From Delphinapterus leucas (Eukaryota; Chordata; Mammalia; Artiodactyla; Monodontidae), in assembly GCF_002288925.2 (NCBI RefSeq), contig NW_022098050.1, positions 6,890,710 through 6,954,709 of the forward strand: 64,000 bases of DNA, given 5' to 3'. Position numbers and translations under genes: made by a program. The notes under the pieces are model-generated. The model did not search any database. It worked only from the letters and a program-made list of their open reading frames with translations, and was not told where the DNA came from. Positions 34,367 to 45,589 of the stretch are shown here, in pieces; within the stretch, counting starts at the first letter, position 1, and every line of letters starts with the position of its first letter.

Positions 34367-34703
34367 GGGCTTCCCTGGTGGCGCAGTGATTAAGAATCCG
34401 CCTGCCAATGCAAGGGACACGGGTTCGAGCCCTGGTCTGGGAAGATCCCACGTGCCAAGGAGCAACTAAGCCCGTGTGCCACAACTACTGAGCCTGTGCT
34501 CTAGAGCCTGGGAGCCACAACTACTGAAGCCCCTGCCCCTAGAGCCCATGCTCCACAACAAGAGAAGCCACTGCAATGAGAAGCCCGTGCACTGCAACAG
34601 ACCAGTGCCTGCTGCCGCAACTAGAGAAAGCCCGCGCACAGCAACGAAGACCCAACACAGCCAAAAATAATAAATAAATAAAAATAAATAAATTTATAAA
34701 AAA
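34367..34703 (+). mobile_element. Long CHR-type SINE
   Basis: Head 'gggcttccctggtggcgcag', B-box-like 'gggttcgagccc', 'ccacaactactga' body units and an (aaat)n tail. Imperfect duplication aacccatgact / aattcatgact at 34356-34366 and 34704-34714. Confidence 0.95.
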
Positions 34704-34929
34704 AATTCATGACTATCATGTCTTCTGTTTTGTTACTGATGCCTGCTATCTGGAGCAGAATGGAGGTTTCTAATCCACAGCTTCTCAAAGTATGGTTCAT
34801 TCTATGTGGTTGTTGAACTATTCACTGCTGGTCCATGATAACATAAGTTAAAAACTGATTTAAAAACTTTCATAGTAATCTGACGTTACAAAGATACCTA
34901 AATGCATAGCCACTGAACTCACCTCCTTG

Positions 34930-35170
34930 AATAGGCTATAGACCTGCACTATTCAGTGTGATAGGTAGCCACTAGCTGCATATGGCTAATTAGCCCTTGA
35001 AATGTGGCTAGTCTGAATTGAGATGTCTGTAAATGTGAACTACACACTAGATTTCAAAGGCGTATTATGATAAAAAGAATATAAAATATCTCATTAATAA
35101 TTTTTGTATGTTGCAATAATATTTTGCATATATTGGGTTAAATAAAATAGATTATAAAATTAAGATAACT
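34930..35170. mobile_element. Old DNA-transposon-like relic
   Basis: 'ggtagccactagctgcatat' and 'cttgaaatgtggctagtctg' resemble the conserved ends of an old MER-type DNA transposon. Inner part is A/T-rich. Family not assigned. Confidence 0.45.
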
Positions 35171-36077
35171 TGTTTCTTTTTACTTTTAAATATACTTTTT
35201 TTAGAGCAGTTTTAGGTCCACAGCAAAATCAAGCAGAAAACACATTAAGTTCCCATATACTCCCTGCCCCCACACATGCACAGCCTCCCTCACTGTCAAC
35301 ATCCCCCACCAGAGTTGTGCATTTGTTACAACTGATGAGCCTACACTGACACATCATTATCACCCAAAGTCCATAGTTTACACTACAATTCACTCTTGGT
35401 GTTGTATTTTACATGCGTTTGGACAAATGTATAGCGACATGTATCTACTATTATAGTATCATACATAATAGTTTCACTGCCCCCAAATCCTCTGTGCTTC
35501 ACCTGTTCATTCCTCCTTCCCTCCTAACCACAGCAACCATTGATGTTTTTACTGCCTCCATAGTTTCACTTTCTCCAGAATTTCATATGGTTGGGATCAT
35601 ACACTATGTAGCCTTTTCTGATTGGCTTGTTTCACTTCATGATATGCATTTAAGTTTGCTCCATGTCTTTTTATGGCTTGATAGCTCATTTCTTTTTAGT
35701 GCTGAATAATATTCCATTGTCTGGATGTACCAGAGATTATTTATCCATTCACCTACCAAAGGACGTCTTGGTTCCTTCCAAGTTTGGGCAGTTATGAATT
35801 AGCTGCTGTAGACATCCATGTTCAGGTTTTTGTATGGACCTAAGTTTTCACTTCATTTGGGTAGTTTCCAAGGAATGTGATTGCTGGATTGTATGATAAG
35901 AGTATGTTTTGTAAGAAACCACCAAATTGTCTTCCAAAGTGGCTGTACCATTTTGCATTCCCACCAGCAATGAATGAAGGTTCCTGTTGCTCTACATCCT
36001 TGTCAGCATTTAGTGTTGTCAGTCTTCTCTATTTCAGCCATTCTCATAGGTGTGCAATGGTATCTCATTATTGTTTT

Positions 36078-36419
36078 TTTTTAAAATTTGTTTCTTTTGG
36101 CTGCGTTGGGTCTTCGTTGCTGTGCGTGGGCTTTCTCTAGTTGCGGCGAGCGGGGGTACTCTTCATTGCGGTGTGTGGGATTCTCATTGCGGTGGCTTCT
36201 TTTGTTGCGGAGCATGGGATCTAGGTTCGCAGGTTTCAGTAGTTGTGGCACACGGGCTCAGTAGTTGTGGCTCGCAGGCTCTAGAGCGCAGGCTCAGTAG
36301 TTGTGGCACATGGGCTTAACTGCTCCATGGCATGTGGGATCTTCCTGGAGCAGGGCTTGAACCCGTTTCCCCTGCATTGGCAGGCAGATTCTTTAACCTC
36401 TGTACCATCAAGGAAGCCC
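36078..36419 (-). mobile_element. Long CHR-type SINE inside L1M
   Basis: Standard long CHR body. Flanked by tcattattgtttt (36065-36077) and tcgttattgtttt (36420-36432), a 13-bp duplication with one mismatch. Confidence 0.95.
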
Positions 36420-36827
36420 TCGTTATTGTTTTAATTTGTATTTCCCTGATGACATATAATGTGGAGCATCTTTTCATATGCTTATTTGCCACCTTTATAT
36501 CTTCTTTGATAAGGTGTCTGTTCAGATCTTTGGCCCATTTTTAATTGGGTTGTTTGTTTTCTTACTGTTGAGTTTTGAGTTCTTAGTGTATTTTGGATAA
36601 CAGTCCTTTATCAGATGTGTCTTTTGAAAATATTTTCTCCCAGTCTGTGGCTTGTCTTCTCATTCTCTCGACTGTATCTTTCAGAGAGCAGAGGTTTGTA
36701 ATTTTGATGATATCTAGCTTATTTCTTTCATAAACTGTGCATTTGGTGTTGTATCTAAGATGTCATTGCTATACCCATGGTCATCTAGATTTTCTCATGT
36801 TATCTTCTAGGAGTTTTATAGTTTTGC

Positions 36828-36945
36828 TTTTTTTTGGTCGTGCTGCAAGGCTTGTGAGATCTTAGTTCCCGAACCAGGAATCGAACTCAGGCCCTTGGAA
36901 GTGAAAGTGCCGAGTCCTAACCATTGGACCACCAGGGAATTCCTG
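36828..36945 (-). mobile_element. Short tRNA-derived SINE inside L1M
   Basis: A 118-bp element with poly-T at the left and the head 'ttggaccaccagggaattcc' at the right; 'aatcgaact' marks its B-box on the minus strand. The 8-bp duplication agttttgc flanks it at 36820-36827 and 36946-36953. It is shorter and of a different type from the CHR copies. Confidence 0.85.
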
Positions 36946-37440
36946 AGTTTTGCATTTTACATTTAGGTCTATAATCCATTTTGAGTTAGTTTTTGTGAAA
37001 GGTATAAGGTCTGTGTCTAGATACGTTGTTTTGCATGTGGATTTTCAGTTGTTCCAGCACCATTTGTTGAAAAGACTATCTTTTCTTCATAATATTACCT
37101 TTGCTTCTTTGCCAAAGATCGGTTAACTATATTTATGTGGACCTGTTGTTGGGCTCTCTATTTTGTTCCATTGATATACTTGTCTCTTCTATTGCCAAGG
37201 CCACATCATCTTGATTATTGTAGCTTTATAGTTTGTCTTGAAGTCAGGTAGTGTCAACCCTTGAACTTTGTTCTTTTTCCTTTAATATTGTGTTGGCTGT
37301 TCTGGGTCTTTTGGCTCTCCATATAAACTTTAGAGTAAGTTTGTCAATATCCAGAAAGCAACTTGCTGGGATTTTGATTGGGATTGCATTGAATCTATAG
37401 ATCAAGTTGGGAAGAATCTAACGTCTTGACAGTGTTATCT

Positions 37441-37884
37441 CCTTCTTTTTACTTTTTTGAATGTGCCTACTAGAAAATTAAAAACTTCATGTGTGGCTCA
37501 CATATTTTTATCTGATTGTGTGGGTATAGACCATTTCAGGTGTTGTTTACATGCAGCTTGAGAAGTACTGCTTTTTACACCCTTGTACAATGACCTTGTC
37601 TTGCGAAGTAAAGCAAGTCTGGGCACTTCAGGCAGTTTTTCGTGTGCCTGAATATTATTTACTCTAAATAACTTCTAGGGTCATTGGTACCTTCTCAGGA
37701 TTTGTCCCCAAGTCACATATCACAGCTGAGTTAGCACAGTCTACTGAAGTCTCATTTTCATAAATTGGGTGTTACGCTAAAGGACATTGTGTGTGTGTGT
37801 CTTTGTGTATTTACCAAAAGCATTCCTCCCTCCAACTCCCACTAGGCCACTCACCCCTCACTATGGACACTTCTCTGTGGATAC
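37441..37884. other. Unassigned DNA
   Basis: Contains a short (gt)n near 37789-37800; no gene or repeat recognised. Confidence 0.4.
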
Positions 37885-38475
37885 TGTTTCCTGAGTTAGG
37901 CTTGTGTGACCAGTTCATCATCACCTCTAGGTTTGATACAGGAGGGAAGGAGGCAGGGCACAACCTTTGAAAGAATGACGTAGCCTGAGGACATGACATA
38001 AACTGATCAGAACCAAATGGGTCCAAGATGGTGGACAAGTTGACTTCCACTAGACCTTGAGCCTCAGTATACGCTCACCTCAGCAAGCTAACTGACACAC
38101 CCACAGGCATCATGACAGTTCCAAGACCAACCATAAGGATCAAAAAGTGGGCGGTGGCCCAATTCCTGGAAATCCCCACCCCTTCCTAAAATAGCTGGCA
38201 TACTCCCACTCATTAGCCTATGAAGTTACTCACTCCTGTAAAAACTGACAACCCCATAACCTGGTGCCTTTCTCACCTTCTGAGATGGCCCACACTCTGT
38301 CTGTGGAACGTGTTTCTCCCAAGGCTGCTCTCACCTTCTGAGATGGCCCATACTATGTCTGTGGAGTGTGTTTCTCTGTAAATAAATCCACTTCTTACCT
38401 ATCACTTTGTCTCTCACTGAATTATTTCTGTGATGAGACATCAAGAACCTGAGTTTCATTAAGTCCTGAAACCAG
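37885..38475 (+). mobile_element. ERV LTR, plus strand
   Basis: The 3' part reads 'gtaaataaatccacttctta' (AATAAA) followed by 'tctctcactgaattatttct' and a U5-like stretch ending near 'taagtcctgaaacca'. Upstream text ('acacccacaggcatcatgac', 'gtaaaaactgacaacccc') fits a U3. A 50-55-bp segment, 'tctcaccttctgagatggcc' onwards, is tandemly duplicated at 38271-38376. The left border is uncertain. Confidence 0.7.
38271..38376 (+). repeat. Tandem duplication in the LTR
   Basis: Two copies of a unit beginning 'tctcaccttctgagatggcc' and ending in 'gtgtttctc', differing at a few bases and in length. Confidence 0.85.
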
Positions 38476-38506
38476 GTGTGTGATCTCAGTTGGAAGGCTG
38501 TGGGTT

Positions 38507-38655
38507 TTGGCCGGGTTCGAGTCCTAGCTGCGTGGGTTCAAGCCCCAATCTGGGTTTTGACCAGGTTTGAGTCCCAGCCGTGTGGGTTCAAGTCCCAATC
38601 TGGGTTTTGGCGAGGTTCGAGTCCCGGCACGGGGGTTCAAGTCCTAATCTGAGGT
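38507..38655 (+). repeat. Three-copy, ~50-bp tandem repeat rich in B-box-like motifs
   Basis: Three units start at about 38507, 38554 and 38602, each opening with 'gggttttg' and containing two tRNA T-arm-like motifs of the form gGGTTCRAGYCC (for example 'gggttcgagtcc' and 'gggttcaagcccc'). It lies just downstream of the LTR, where the primer-binding site and leader of a provirus would be. Confidence 0.8.
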
Positions 38656-39029
38656 GCACGGTTTCAGGATCACCATATAGATGGACAAACCCACCCCCTC
38701 CCCTCAAATTGAGCTCCAGTGTTATTTCCTCTGTGCAGCTGCCTCACTCACCCCACCCCTGCCCTGAGCTAGAGCCTTTCTTAGATGATTTCCTGTAGTA
38801 CCTTCTCCTTTTCCTACATCTGAGCATTTACCTGATCACATTGTAAATGTTGCCCAGTAGGCTTTCCTCACTTGGAGATCCTAGAGCTTAGGGAGTTTGC
38901 TTTATTATCTTTGTAATGACAGTATCTAGGCAATAGAATGCATAATGTAACTCTTTCAAATATCCCCCAGATTGGATCTGCAATGAGTTTTCAAAAATCA
39001 GTAACGTATTTTTAGTGGCCAGTATCAAT
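38656..39029. other. Unassigned DNA
   Basis: No gene or repeat recognised; pol or gag similarity was not seen downstream of the LTR. Confidence 0.4.
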
Positions 39030-39100
39030 CATCCATTCAATAAATATTTTTTGGCTACTTCCTGTGCAAAATGCTGTTTTGGACACTTTAGTGGCGATAC
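39030..39100 (-). repeat. L2-type end
   Basis: 'tcaataaatattttttggct' followed by 'acttcctgtgcaaaatgctg' matches antisense L2 3' sequence. Confidence 0.5.
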
Positions 39101-39189
39101 GGTCTCCTCTCTAAAGAAGGCTTATCAATTATTCTCCTTTGCCACTCAGCCTCTCAATCCTCCGCTTATATGTAGCGAAGTCCACACTT

Positions 39190-39600
39190 TATGAGTCTTG
39201 GTGTTAGGAAAGGTCTACCTTCCACTAGGAAAACTAAAAATGCCTGATATATACTTTTCTAGTTTCTCTTGCAGGTAGAGCATGGGCATGTGATGACTCA
39301 GAAACATTCCATCCACATTGAACCTGGAAGTAGTGGCTCAAAGAAGCAGGGCGGGGGACCCTCGGCTTCCCAGAGAGCAGTACAGGTGGTAACAGTGGTA
39401 GTGTCCGGTGCTCGGGGATGTTAGTAGCAAAATCCTCTCTGGTCTGTGGAGAAATTTAGTGTATTGTTTTGAGCCAGGTTCTTCAGACCTCTGGGCCTTT
39501 CTGTGAGTCACCCAGTATCCTTTTGATAAATTCCTTTTCCATTTAAATCGGTTAGAGTTGGTTTCTGTTGCTGACAACAAAATACTCTGACTGATTCAGG
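39190..39600 (+). mobile_element. Probable MaLR/ERVL-type LTR relic
   Basis: Elements such as 'tctcttgcaggtagagcatg', 'ggcatgtgatgactcagaaa' and the closing 'gagttggtttctgttgctga' resemble old MaLR-like LTRs. Related in layout to 49300-49645. Confidence 0.5.
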
Positions 39601-40264
39601 ATAATAAGAAATAACCACATGAAAAGTGAAGTAACAGTTCAACATCCTAGTATAGGAAATGTAACAAAAGCAACAGATTCACTGCAAAATGAACCACATG
39701 AGAAATATGCTATTATTGAAGAGGTAATAGTCTTAGCAGGTTGCTGCAATAACCTGAGAGTCTTCACAGAGGAGGCGGTCTTGCCTCAGGCTTGGAAAAT
39801 GGGCCGGGTACACAGATAAGCTGGCTGCTGTGGGAAATACAAAGGAAGTAAAAGACATGCTTCCAGTCATGAAGCAGACTAGAACCTGAAAGATTTACAG
39901 AACACATCAAAATAGAAAAGGCTAATCATATCTGAAAGGAGACTTGCCGAATTTAGCAAATAAAAATAAGGATGCCTAGGTAAATTTCAATTTCAGATAA
40001 TGCATACTTTTTAGTATAAGTCCCAAATATACTTTTTAGAATTTTTATAATTTATTATATAATTTATAATTTTATAATGTTTAAAGCATAAGTGTATACT
40101 TATTTTATGTAACAGCCCTACCTGACAGGGAGTAGAGAACCTGACCAGACGAGCCTGGAATTACCAAGCAACGGTTTCCAAGAGTAATGGGCTTTGAGCT
40201 CAGCTTTAAGGGAGGTTGGGATAGGGGGGAAAAGATGATGAAAGAAAGAAGGAAACTAATTTTC
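39601..40264. other. Unassigned DNA
   Basis: The 66-codon plus frame at 39619-39819 has no domain. No repeat recognised. Confidence 0.4.
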
Positions 40265-40319
40265 TGGATGCTCTGCTAAGTAATGTTTGTTAACTCATTT
40301 CAACCTCAAAACAATACTG

Positions 40320-41108
40320 TGGTTGGAAATAACCTAAGTGTCCGTTGATGAATGAATAAGGAAAATGTGGTATATGTATTAAATAGAATATTATTCAGCC
40401 CTAACAAAGAAGGAAGTCCTGCCATTTGCAACAACATGAATGAACCTGGAGGACATTATGCTAAGCGAAATACTAAACCAGACAGAGAAAGACAAACACT
40501 GCATGATCTCACTTGTATGTGGAATCTAAAGTCAAAGTCGCAGAAGCAGAGAGTGGAATGGTAGTTGCCAGGGGCTGGGGGGTAGGGAAAATGGGGAGAT
40601 GTTGATCAAAGAGTCTAAACTTTCAGTTGTAAGTTCTGGGGATCTAATGCACAGCATGGTGACTATAGTTAATAATACTGTATTGTTGGGACTTCCCAGG
40701 TGGTCCAATTGGTGAGACTCCACGCTCCCAATGCAGGGGGCCTGGGTTCGATCCCTGGTTGGGGAACTAGATCCTGCATGCATGCTGCAACTAAGAGTTA
40801 GCGTGCCACAACCAAGAAGTCCTCATGCTGCAACTAAGAAGCCCACGTGCCACAGTTAAGACTCGGTGCAGCCAAAGTAAATAAATATTTTAAAATAATA
40901 ATAATACTGTATTGTGTACTTAAAACTTGCTAAGAAGGTAAATCTTAAGTGTTCTCACCATAACCAAAAGGCAACTATGAGAGGTGATGGTTATGTTAAT
41001 TAGCTTCATTGTGATAATCATTTCACAATGTGTACATATATCAAAATATCACTTTGTACATCTTAAATATATACAACTTTTATTTGTCAATTATACCTCA
41101 ATAAATAA
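40320..41108 (+). mobile_element. Old L1 3' end with a nested SINE
   Basis: The plus strand carries 'aatattattcagccctaaca', 'acaacatgaatgaacctgga', 'tggtagttgccaggggctgg' and, after the SINE, 'gtcaattatacctcaataaa', the L1M/L1MA 3' order. It starts mid-ORF2 C-terminus/3'UTR. A short MIR-like piece precedes it at 40265-40320. Confidence 0.88.
40687..40899 (+). mobile_element. tRNA-derived SINE inside L1
   Basis: Head 'gggacttcccaggtggtcca', B-box-like 'gggttcgatccc', body 'gctgcaactaagaagcccac' and an (ata)n tail. Perfect 16-bp duplication aataatactgtattgt at 40671-40686 and 40900-40915. Confidence 0.95.
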
Positions 41109-41109
41109 T

Positions 41110-41225
41110 AGTGTGAGGTAGGTATAATTAACCTCTTTTTTTTACATACAAGTCAGGAAGTTAAGACTCAGAAGTTCAATAACTTGTCCAAAGTTGTACT
41201 AGAGAAGGGAAGAAGCCAGATTCAT
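41110..41225 (-). repeat. MIR
   Basis: 'gtgaggtaggtataattaac', 'aagttaagactcagaagttc' and 'taacttgtccaaagttgtac' are reverse MIR. Confidence 0.75.
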
Positions 41226-43555
41226 AGTGTGGGTGGGTAGGGGGTGGGGAGCTCCCTCAAAGTCCATAATCATCAGTAGGAGAGAGTACTTGTGTGAGGG
41301 ATGACAACCGGCTTTTCTTGGCGTGCAATAAGGGTTAGTCCTATGCATTGGGTACACAAGAAAGGTTAGCTCCGAAAACGAAAATAGGTTTGCATTTAAT
41401 TCAATGTGCAAGAATTGGCTAATGATTTTGGATGTTTAGTTATCAGATGGATAAGTGGGAAGAATGTAGAGGCAGGGAAAGGGCTTAGAGGGTTTTTTCC
41501 CCAGTAATTTCCATTTGAGTTGATGTGGGCTTGGTCAGGAGTGGGAATTTGGAAAGAGTAGGGAAGGGACATGTATAGCTCATATATCTTAATCCTAATG
41601 ATGGGAAGTCTAAAAAGAGAATTTGAGGTGAGAGAACAATGAATTTACGTTTAGATATTTTGTTGCTAGGATGCTGTGGGACAGATGTACTAAAGTAACT
41701 AGCAGCGTGGACCCAGAGAAAGATTGGGAGACATCACTTATTAGGTGGAGATTGAAGATATATGAGAGGATCATACCCTGGAGAAAGAATGGGAAGATGA
41801 AAGAGAGGAAGGCCAAGGTCCAGGTCTTGGGGGAGGAGGTGGTGGGGGCAGGTTGATAGGGAGCAAAGAAAAGAGGTTGAAGGGCAGGGCAGGGAGGTAA
41901 GAGAAATGGGCGAGTATTCTGTGAAGCAGAGAGGAGCAGGGCTGACTTATCTGGGGGTCAAACCTGTGACTGGACCTCCATCTGTGTGAGCCACCCAGTC
42001 ACAGGCAGCGTTCATCTAGTTCTACGGAAAGTCAAATTCCTATTCCATAATGTGGCATTGATTTAATTGGATGACTAATATATCAGAAAGACTTGAGGCA
42101 TCATTCTAGAACTCTGCCCCAAACTATAAGCCCATGGGCTTCAGTGTGTGCTTGTCTTAAAATAAGGCGACATAATAATCCGGTTTCAGAGTTTTTACAG
42201 CTGTTCTGTGCCTTTACAACTACACAGTATGCCATCTACGCTGACTTGCACGCTATGCCTTAAATGACTTTTGGTCGTGGTCTTTTTTTCACTGCACTGG
42301 ATTCCAAAGTTACTGTCTATTTTAGTCACTGGCATTATGGTTTTCTTTGGAGGAAATTAAACAAGTAACCATTTACATGCAGTAAGTAGATGGAAGATGA
42401 TCTAAAATTGCATGCTTCTTTCCTGGCGATCTCTATGCCAAATTCTTGTGTTAATCATCTAAATATTTTGATTCAACGCTTTCTATTGGATCGTGTTGTC
42501 TCATGGCTGGTATGTTCAAAATACCAGATGTGGAATTTGTCCCTTGATATATTATTCAACCAAGATGTCACTCTGGTTCGCCAAGTCTTAAAGGGCACCA
42601 GTGGCTTAGAGATTTAGTGTATTTGAATACTGCCTTCTCAATAGGAAAATATACTGCATTCTTTTGTTGGATAGTTGAAATGTACTAAATGTTGTGTTTG
42701 GGTAGTAAAACCTAATTTAACACCATGACAGACAGCAAGACTCAGAGAAGGTGCTAAGCCTGTAGCTTTTAAATCAGAAGGAGGGAGGGCACCCATATGC
42801 ACATGTACGCTTCTAGTCATTTAGAAGGACACTTCGTCTTCTGAACTGCTGCCAAGAGAAGGACTGGATGGATGTTTTAGCACCATTTAGCTTAATGTGA
42901 TTTAGGAATGTTACCTCCTGAGTTGCAATGAGGTATTTCCCTTACTTGTTGAGCTCCATTGGCATATAGAGAGCTTGACTTATGATTCTGGGCCAGAGCA
43001 AAGGCTTGACTCGAAATGCCTCCTAGTCCACTTAGGTGCTGAGTTCCCTTTCAGTGGCACTTCTCCTTCTTATGTCAAGTTTCTGTTTTAAGAGAAGAGT
43101 CATTTTTTGTTCCACACACAAGCTCTACTTGCTTTTCTCTTTCTTTTCCAGTCCATGGTAGCCCAGCCCTTTAGGATGCTTCTATAAAAGGCCTTGGGGG
43201 AAGCTCCAGCTATGTGAGAGCAGCAATTTAGATTAGAAAAGAACACATGGACCTAAATACTGGTTTCAACATTCTTCTTTGGCTGTCTGTTGAATGTGGC
43301 AGCCATGACCATACATGAAAGATTTGGTCAGTTGATTCATCATGGCTGACTGACTGGTAGGCCTCTGAGATACCCTCCTCTCCTCTGGTAGAGTATCATC
43401 ATCCTATGTTGGCCCAGGAGGTCTGGTGTTCCAAGCCTTGGGCAGGGGTTTCTCCATGCTAAATTTAACCCCGCACTGCCCTGAACCCAGTACCACCTGA
43501 GTCTCCCTCCTTTTTGTGATAGAAGCTTAAGCATCCTGAAGAAGCCAAGAATCCC
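41226..43555. other. Long unassigned, repeat-poor DNA
   Basis: About 2.3 kb without a repeat or gene I can name. Purine-rich stretches occur around 41740-41920. Frames of 60-75 codons show no domain. This is the longest such block with gaps neither in sequence nor in obvious repeats. Confidence 0.45.
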
Positions 43556-43557
43556 TG

Positions 43558-43890
43558 TGTCTTGGTTAGGGTTCCCCCAGAAGTTGACTCTGAGACGAGG
43601 ATTTGAGGTCAAATAGTTTATTTGGGAAGTTATCCTAGAAAATAGCACTGGGGGAGTGGGGAAGTGAGACGGGAGAGAGAAGGCAGCCAATAAAGTTGCA
43701 GTATCCAGCAAGTTACTACTGTGGGCAACTGGGGCTCAGTCCCAGTGGGGACCTTTAGGAGATAGTGTGGAGTAGGACTCAGAGTTGCCTCAGCAAGGAA
43801 GCGGGGATATTTGTCCTGCAGCTCTCATCCATCATCCGCTAAGGGCTGACGCCAGGCGAATTCGCTCCCTGGAGCCTTTGCTTCATCCAA
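43558..43890 (+). repeat. Unnamed interspersed repeat, copy 1
   Basis: It opens 'ttggttagggttcccccaga', then 'aggatttgaggtcaaatagt' and 'gggcaactggggctcagtcc'. The same order appears at 50643-50885. LTR-like, but the family is not recognised. Confidence 0.55.
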
Positions 43891-44099
43891 CTTCATGAGA
43901 AATACCAAGGAAGAGAGAAACCTGCAGGTTTAGATGAAAAATCAAAACACTGTGACATTTAGGAGAACCAGTGCTCATTTAATTCTTGGCTGTTTGTATT
44001 CATTCATCTTTTGGGGAAGAGAGTGGTGCAGCATTAAATTACTGTGTCCAGGTTCTCTGGGCTGGTAGGAGAGCCTGAGAGCGCAGTTGCTTCTGACCT

Positions 44100-44520
44100 G
44101 AGCTCTAACCATCTCATTTATAGAGATTGCTCTGACTTCTTCTGAGCTCTCAGTTCATTTTGCACATGGTTCCCAAAAAGCCTTTCCTAGAATGCTGTTC
44201 TTTCCCTTGCCAATCTCCTTACACTGTCTTCTAAGATTCCTTTCTCTATTTATGTTGTTTTGTCTACCTAGAGTACCCTCTCTGAATCCTGTTCTTACCT
44301 TGTTTGGTCTGTTGGAACCCCACCAAGTCTTTAAGGCCCCACTCAAAGTTTTCTCTTTCTTGAAGCCTTTTCTTGATCTTTTAACTCTCTATGACACTTT
44401 TACTACTGTCTTCTGTTATTGTTTTGGTTATGTGTTCTCTCTCCTATTAGATCTTAAATGTCTTGGGGGCAAGGACCATGTTTTATTCATCTCTGCATTA
44501 GTCCACATTTACCCACTTAA
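44100..44520 (+). repeat. L2 3' half
   Basis: 'gaatgctgttctttcccttg', 'gccccactcaaagttttctc', 'gcaaggaccatgttttattc' and 'atctctgcattagtcc' are forward L2. A 115-codon frame here is an L2 by-product. Confidence 0.8.
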
Positions 44521-44680
44521 TTTAACAAAGATTCATTGAGAGCCAGAGACTATACTCAGCACTGGGGCTCGTAAAATGAATGAGACATGGCTCTTGTTCT
44601 CAGGGGAGCTCACAGACTAGGCATAGAGGTGCGATCGGTGTAAATAAGTGTGTGTGTGTGTGTGTGTATGTGTGTGTCCC
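44520..44680 (-). repeat. L2-type end with (TG)n
   Basis: 'aagattcattgagagccaga' and 'actcagcactggggctcgta' are the antisense L2 end. A (tg)n run follows at 44648-44677. Confidence 0.65.
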
Positions 44681-44889
44681 CATCTTAGTGCTTCAAACAT
44701 TAGCAAGTGGTCATAGATGATGAGTGCACAGAATGAATGAAGGTACAGGGATAAGATTTATCTCCAGCCTATTTTCTGCAAGTGCTCAGAAATTCGGGAA
44801 GATAGTTTTGGGGGAGAAAATGAAAGTAATTGGATTATGGTGGGAAGCGCTTCCATGCATCTCTCTTAAGGGTGATGGAATGGTTTAAA

Positions 44890-45090
44890 AAGGGCAGATA
44901 AGCTGTAGAATCAGATTGCTTTGAGTCTGAATTCTGGCTGTGCCAATGTATCAAGTTATGTGACCTTGGGCTAGTTGCTTGCTTACTTCCTTATGTATAA
45001 AATAAGTAATCCCCAACTAACTGCATGGTTGTGGAATTAAATGATATGAATCCCTAGCACATGTTTGGAATGTATTAGAAGCTTGGCAAC
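44890..45090 (+). repeat. MIR
   Basis: 'gtagaatcagattgctttga', 'gtctgaattctggctgtgcc', 'gttatgtgaccttgggctag' and 'attaaatgatatgaatccct' give a nearly complete forward MIR. Confidence 0.9.
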
Positions 45091-45589
45091 CAATGCATTT
45101 CTCTCTACCACCTGCTTTTAAAAAAGAAGGATTTTGGATTTTCTCTGTCTATAACCAGAACAATCAGGGTAGAGAGCGTTTGGTCCTCTCCATACCTTTC
45201 TCTGCCGAACTGGAAAAATTTAGCTTACATTTGTTTTTCATTGTTATTTTTTATTTGCATGCCCATTTCAGCCTTAGATTTAGGGTACTGTTGGGCTCAG
45301 TGGTGGGGAGAGAGAGAGGGGCTGACATTCTTTGGGGGAATCTAAAGGAAGACCTTTAGATACAGTAATGTTCTGAAAGTAGGCATTGCTTTTTATAACT
45401 TATAGTTAGATCTTACCACTGGAATTTGTGAATCATTAGACCTTAAAGAGTCCTCATGAAATGAGAACTGGTTCTTTCCTTTTTTGAGGTCATTTCCATT
45501 TATTATTAGAGAATTCAATGAAAAAAATCTGCTTATTGTGTCCTGGAATCCTCAGTTTTTTTCTTTATTCTTTTTCCCAGTCAACAGTT
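45091..45589. other. Unassigned DNA
   Basis: An 88-codon frame (45093-45359 plus) has no domain. No repeat recognised. Confidence 0.4.

Larger units (their letters stand above)
35185..37440 (-). mobile_element. Old L1M fragment, about 1.8 kb without nested SINEs
   Basis: Antisense L1 3' half. Recognisable pieces are 'acagcaaaatcaagcagaaa', 'aatattccattgtctggatg', 'gtggctgtaccattttgcat', 'catttttaattgggttgttt', 'tttcagttgttccagcacca' and 'gggattgcattgaatctata'. It is 5'-truncated near 37440 and interrupted by SINEs at 36078-36419 and 36828-36945. No ORF2 frame of useful length survives. Confidence 0.9.

Noticed and set aside
34367..34450. tRNA-like head of SINEs as a tRNA gene
   Set aside because: It is the tRNA-derived 5' part of a CHR SINE with a target-site duplication and tail, not a tRNA gene; the same holds for all CHR copies.
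38507..38655. Possible tRNA genes, because of repeated T-arm-like motifs
   Set aside because: No A-box/D-arm, acceptor stem or anticodon arm could be assembled around any of the motifs; reported instead as a tandem repeat.
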